The notes under the pieces are model-generated. The model was given only the letters and a program-made list of their open reading frames with translations. It was not told the DNA's origin and ran no database searches. Made by a program: the position numbers and the translations under genes. A DNA stretch of 64,000 nucleotides, taken from Paenibacillus sp. 481. Lineage in GTDB: Bacteria; Bacillota; Bacilli; Paenibacillales; Paenibacillaceae. Positions 60,840-64,000 of the stretch are shown piece by piece (positions within the stretch are counted from its first letter, which is position 1; every line of letters starts with the position of its first letter). The stretch is from contig NZ_CP075175.1 in NCBI RefSeq assembly GCF_021223605.1, positions 4,605,501-4,669,500 on the forward strand, given 5' to 3'.

Positions 60840-61546
60840 TGATTGCCGAGCAGCCGTTACATATTTTAGCGTTCGGTGCTCATCCCGATGATGTTGAAAT
60901 CGGGATGGGTGGCACGATCGCAAAGCATACGGCATCTGGATATCGCGTTGGTATTATTGATTTAACGGAAGCAGAAATGTCGTCTAACGGTACGGTTGAG
61001 CTGCGGAAGCAAGAAGCAGAGCGGGCAAACGTGGCGCTGAATGTCACGGTTCGTGACAATTTGCGCCTGCCTGACCGAGGGCTTCGTGTTGAGCAAGAGC
61101 ATATTGATGCTGTAGTACGAGCGATACGCTATCATCGACCACGTATCGTGTTTATGCCTTATTGGGAGGACAGGCATCCTGACCATATTCAATGCAGCCG
61201 CATTGTACAGGAGGCCGTGTTCAACGCCAAGCTGCGTAGGTATATGCCGGAGATGCCAGCACATCAAGTCGAGCAAGTTTATTTTTACTTTATTAATGAT
61301 TCGGTGTCGCCGCAGCTTGTGCTCGATATTTCCGATGTGTACGAACAGAAGCGGCAATCGTTGTTGGCCTATGAGTCACAATTTACGAAACCGAACGGAA
61401 GCGACGATTTAGTTGCCACTCCGTTGAATCAAGGTTACGTTGAACGTGTGGAGGCTCGAGATGCGCTGCTAGGTCAAGGACGCGGTATGGCCTACGCTGA
61501 AGGCTTTATGTTAAAAGGACCTTATCAAGTATCATTGTTTAAATAA
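60839..61546 (+). CDS. bshB1: Bacillithiol N-acetylglucosamine malate deacetylase BshB1
   Basis: 235 residues, PIG-L/LmbE deacetylase fold. AFGAHPDDVEIGMGGTIAKH supplies zinc ligands (AHPDD), and YWEDRHPDHIQCSRI another His. It removes the acetyl group from GlcNAc-malate, second step of bacillithiol synthesis. It starts on the last base of mgsA and precedes bshA by 92 bases, the same cluster as in B. subtilis (ypjG-ypjH). Confidence 0.95.
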   Translation: MIAEQPLHILAFGAHPDDVEIGMGGTIAKHTASGYRVGIIDLTEAEMSSNGTVELRKQEAERANVALNVTVRDNLRLPDRGLRVEQEHIDAVVRAIRYHRPRIVFMPYWEDRHPDHIQCSRIVQEAVFNAKLRRYMPEMPAHQVEQVYFYFINDSVSPQLVLDISDVYEQKRQSLLAYESQFTKPNGSDDLVATPLNQGYVERVEARDALLGQGRGMAYAEGFMLKGPYQVSLFK

Positions 61547-61638
61547 AAAAAGAATTAGCTTCAACTATTCAGTCACTTAGTCATTTTCTAATGAAATAAG
61601 TCGTGGATGCAGGAGCGCGAAGTTGAGGAGGAAACGAC

Positions 61639-62805
61639 TTGAACGATTCATTAAAAATCGGAATAACGTGTTATCCGTCGTTAGGTGGTTCCGGCGTCGT
61701 TGCTACAGAGTTAGGGAAGCTACTTGCAGAGCGAGGACATCAAGTTCATTTTATAACTCATAATATTCCGTTTCGCCTAGGGTCAACCTTTCAAAAAAAT
61801 ATTCATTATCATGAAGTGGATGTTAACGATTACTATGTATTCCGATATCCACCCTATGATTTATCCCTTGCGAGTAAAATGGCACAAGTAGCTAACATGC
61901 AGCAACTGGATTTGCTCCATGTCCATTATGCAGTTCCGCACGCGATTTGTGCTTATTTAGCGAAGCAGATGGCTCCGCATCTAAAGGTCGTGACAACGCT
62001 TCACGGTACAGATATTACGGTATTGGCCCAAGATGAATCGCTTAAAGATATGATTCGGTTCGCGATTAATCAGAGTGATGCGGTTACAGCGGTGTCTAGC
62101 GATTTGATTCGTGAAACAAGAGAGTTGCTTGATATCACGCGCGAGGTTGACTTAACGTATAACTTTGTCGATAAACGAGTCTACTATCCGCGTGATTGCT
62201 CACAATTGCGATCGGATTTTGCCTTTCCGCATGAGAAAATTTTGATGCACATTTCTAATTTCCGTCCGGTCAAACGGGTTACGGATGTTATTGAAACGTT
62301 TGCCCGTGTTCACGAGTCAGTGCCTTCGCGCTTAATGCTCGTAGGCGAGGGGCCGGATATGCCGAAGGTACAGTGTAAAATTCGTGAAATGGGACTTGAG
62401 GATCGCGTTCACTTTTTAGGGAAACAGGACGAAATTGCGCAAGTCATTTCATTGGCAGATGTGTTGCTGTTGCCTTCCGAGAAAGAGAGCTTTGGTCTCG
62501 TTGCGCTTGAAGCGATGGCTTGCGGAGTACCGACGATCGGCTCGGAAGCAGGCGGTATCCCAGAGTTGATTTCCCATCGGGAGACGGGATATTTAGCGCC
62601 TATTGGCGATACCGATTTAATGGCCCAGTATGCGATTGAATTGTTGTCCAATGATGAATTGGCAGCGAAGATGCGTGAAGCATGCTTGCATCGGGCTCGC
62701 AACGTATTTTGTAACGACTTGATCACGCAAAAATACGAAGAAATTTATTATCGTGTACTCGGAAAAACGGTTACGCCGTTTGAGCGAGCGACTTGTGAGC
62801 TATGA
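61639..62805 (+). CDS. bshA: Bacillithiol biosynthesis glycosyltransferase BshA
   Basis: 388 residues, GT4 family. Transfers GlcNAc from UDP-GlcNAc to L-malate. Seen: YPSLGGSGVVATELGKLLAE, LHGTDITVLAQD, ISNFRPVKRVTDVIETFA and the nucleotide-sugar motif PSEKESFGLVALEAMACGVP with the EX7E glutamates. TTG at 61639 follows GAGGAGG at 7 bases. The stop overlaps the cca start (ATGA), linking it to the next gene. Confidence 0.95.
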   Translation: MNDSLKIGITCYPSLGGSGVVATELGKLLAERGHQVHFITHNIPFRLGSTFQKNIHYHEVDVNDYYVFRYPPYDLSLASKMAQVANMQQLDLLHVHYAVPHAICAYLAKQMAPHLKVVTTLHGTDITVLAQDESLKDMIRFAINQSDAVTAVSSDLIRETRELLDITREVDLTYNFVDKRVYYPRDCSQLRSDFAFPHEKILMHISNFRPVKRVTDVIETFARVHESVPSRLMLVGEGPDMPKVQCKIREMGLEDRVHFLGKQDEIAQVISLADVLLLPSEKESFGLVALEAMACGVPTIGSEAGGIPELISHRETGYLAPIGDTDLMAQYAIELLSNDELAAKMREACLHRARNVFCNDLITQKYEEIYYRVLGKTVTPFERATCEL

Positions 62806-64000
62806 TGACCGAACAGTTAAGTGTTCAAATGCAAGGATCCATGTGGGAAGAAGCTATTGGCGTTGTAACAATGCTGGAGCAACGTGGATACCAAGCTTAC
62901 ATGGTCGGTGGCTGTGTCCGAGATCTGGTGATGTCGAGATCGATTAACGATATTGATATTGCTACTTCAGCCTTGCCTGAGCAAGTCGCAGCTATGTTTG
63001 AACGTGTAATCCCTACTGGGATGGAGCACGGAACAGTCACTGTTCTTACTGCGGGGCATGCCTATGAAGTAACAACTTTTCGTAAAGAATCAGCGTATGA
63101 GAACTTTCGCAGACCTGAGCAGGTCGAGTTCATTGATGATTTGCGAGAAGACTTGCTGCGGCGTGACTTTACCGTGAATGCGATGGCGTTGGACGCTGCA
63201 GGTGTGCTGCATGACCCATTCCAGGGTCAGACGGATGTGGCAACACGCCGTATCCGCTGCGTAGGAGATCCGGAGGCGCGGTTTCAAGAAGATGCATTGC
63301 GTATGCTAAGAGGCATACGCTTTGCTTCTATTTTGGAGGCGCGGATTGTCAAGTCGACGTGGCGTGCACTTCGCACGCACCGCGAGAAATTACAGCACAT
63401 CGCAATGGAACGTGTACGTGATGAGTTGTGGAAAATGACAGCTGGTCCGCAGCCAGTGCGTGGTTGGGTGCTTCTCGTACGAAGCGGCCTCTTAACGCAT
63501 ACGAAAGATTCGCTTGAGTGTTTGGCGTCTGCAAGAGTGGAGCATTGGGCGCCGTTGTGGTGTGCGCTTGAAAAGGTAGACGGTGCTGACCTTCGTTTTG
63601 CGGTGCTGCTTCTCGGGCATCGCGTAGAGGGGCCAGAAGCGAAGCGTATTATGAATGCGCTTCGTTTATCAAACGCGCAGCAAGATAGACTGCTGCGTAT
63701 TTTAAGGGTGCAGGAACTTGTTGCGGCACATGAGCAGCACAAGGCGCGTGTGGCGTGCGATAGTCGTATGAGTCATGCGGAGATCGAGAATGACACGGAA
63801 CGAATAGATGTGGATAAGCAGTTGATGGGAAGTCAGAAAGTGGCTGAATTCGCACTCAAGTGTATGTGGGCGGGGACTTTATTCAGCTGCGGTGAAGAGG
63901 CGCTGCAACAATGGTTGCAATGTTGTGCTGCGTTAACGGTGTCAACAAGGCCAGCAGCAACATTATTAACTCCTGCCGGTTCAGATGAGTTAAAGTGTAT
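62802..64000 (+). CDS. cca: CCA tRNA nucleotidyltransferase, 5' part (runs off the window)
   Basis: The frame stays open to the last base (399 codons) and lacks its end. YMVGGCVRDLVMSRSINDID holds the GGxVRD and DID metal-binding motifs of class II CCA-adding enzymes, followed by YEVTTFRKE, LRRDFTVNAMALD and FQEDALRMLRGIRFA. It adds or repairs the 3' CCA of tRNA; B. subtilis calls it papS/cca. ATG at 62802 overlaps the bshA stop; ATG 62805 is an alternative. Confidence 0.95.
   Translation, partial: MMTEQLSVQMQGSMWEEAIGVVTMLEQRGYQAYMVGGCVRDLVMSRSINDIDIATSALPEQVAAMFERVIPTGMEHGTVTVLTAGHAYEVTTFRKESAYENFRRPEQVEFIDDLREDLLRRDFTVNAMALDAAGVLHDPFQGQTDVATRRIRCVGDPEARFQEDALRMLRGIRFASILEARIVKSTWRALRTHREKLQHIAMERVRDELWKMTAGPQPVRGWVLLVRSGLLTHTKDSLECLASARVEHWAPLWCALEKVDGADLRFAVLLLGHRVEGPEAKRIMNALRLSNAQQDRLLRILRVQELVAAHEQHKARVACDSRMSHAEIENDTERIDVDKQLMGSQKVAEFALKCMWAGTLFSCGEEALQQWLQCCAALTVSTRPAATLLTPAGSDELKC

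Noticed and set aside
1-64000. CRISPR arrays, IS elements, prophage, tRNA or rRNA genes
   Set aside because: No repeat-spacer pattern, transposase, integrase, phage gene, cloverleaf or rRNA-like sequence was seen on reading both strands.

Overview
The window reads as a stretch of core chromosome from an endospore-forming, low-to-mid GC Gram-positive of the Bacillales, most likely Paenibacillaceae (inference). Sporulation genes (spoIVA, spoVIF, ypeB, ypjB), TRAP (mtrB), bacillithiol genes, a qcrABC operon and a ResDE system all occur, in an order very close to the Bacillus subtilis resB-to-cca segment. Futalosine-type menaquinone genes in place of the classical set point towards Paenibacillus rather than Bacillus. 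No phage, IS element, CRISPR array, rRNA or tRNA was seen.

Layout. 1-3.8 kb: resB (end only), resC, resD, resE. 3.9-5.9 kb: serA on the minus strand behind a T-box leader whose likely specifier is UCC (Ser). 6-8.5 kb: a CPBP protease, a metallophosphoesterase and two unknown small proteins. 8.6-23.7 kb: mecA, gudB, prsW, ypeB (without sleB), motI/ypfA, cmk, plsC, the S1 homologue, yphA, der, plsY, gpsA, spoVIF, a DUF2768 protein, two [2Fe-2S] ferredoxin-like proteins around a nucleotidyltransferase-like gene, and a YphF-like lipoprotein. 24.1-25.6 kb: spoIVA. 25.7-29.7 kb: a complete ribose/xylose-type sugar ABC operon placed between spoIVA and hbs. 29.9-37.9 kb: hbs, mtrB, hepS, menG, UbiA-type prenyltransferase, ubiX, mqnA, hepT, ndk, cheR. 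38.1-50 kb: aroC-aroB-aroH, then the TRAP-regulated trpEDCFBA-hisC-tyrA supraoperon. 50-54.9 kb: a possible small RNA, an ECF sigma/zinc anti-sigma pair, a phosphatase, an unknown 385-residue protein, a gamma-carbonic anhydrase-like protein, an IDEAL-domain protein and YpiF. 55-64 kb: qcrABC, ypjA, ypjB, ypjD, dapB, mgsA, bshB1, bshA and the 5' part of cca.

How they work together. Respiration is a clear theme: ResBC make c-type cytochromes, QcrABC is the menaquinol-cytochrome c reductase, HepS/HepT make the heptaprenyl tail, and the mqn-type genes plus MenG make and methylate menaquinone. The second theme is aromatic amino acid synthesis: aroC, aroB and aroH feed chorismate and prephenate into trp, hisC and tyrA. 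mtrB, about 10 kb upstream of trpE, encodes the RNA-binding regulator of the trp leader.

The most interesting non-coding element is the trp leader (about 40970-41238). It has 14 evenly spaced GAG/TAG triplets, rather than the 11 of B. subtilis. A distant segment is complementary to the triplet tract and runs into the 5' arm of the terminator, suggesting a long-range antiterminator. Other points worth checking are the 77-nt transcription unit after tyrA, the Val replacing the first Gly of the GpsA nucleotide-binding motif, the enlarged TrpF, and the missing sleB beside ypeB. All functional calls come from reading motifs and gene order by eye; no database search was run.
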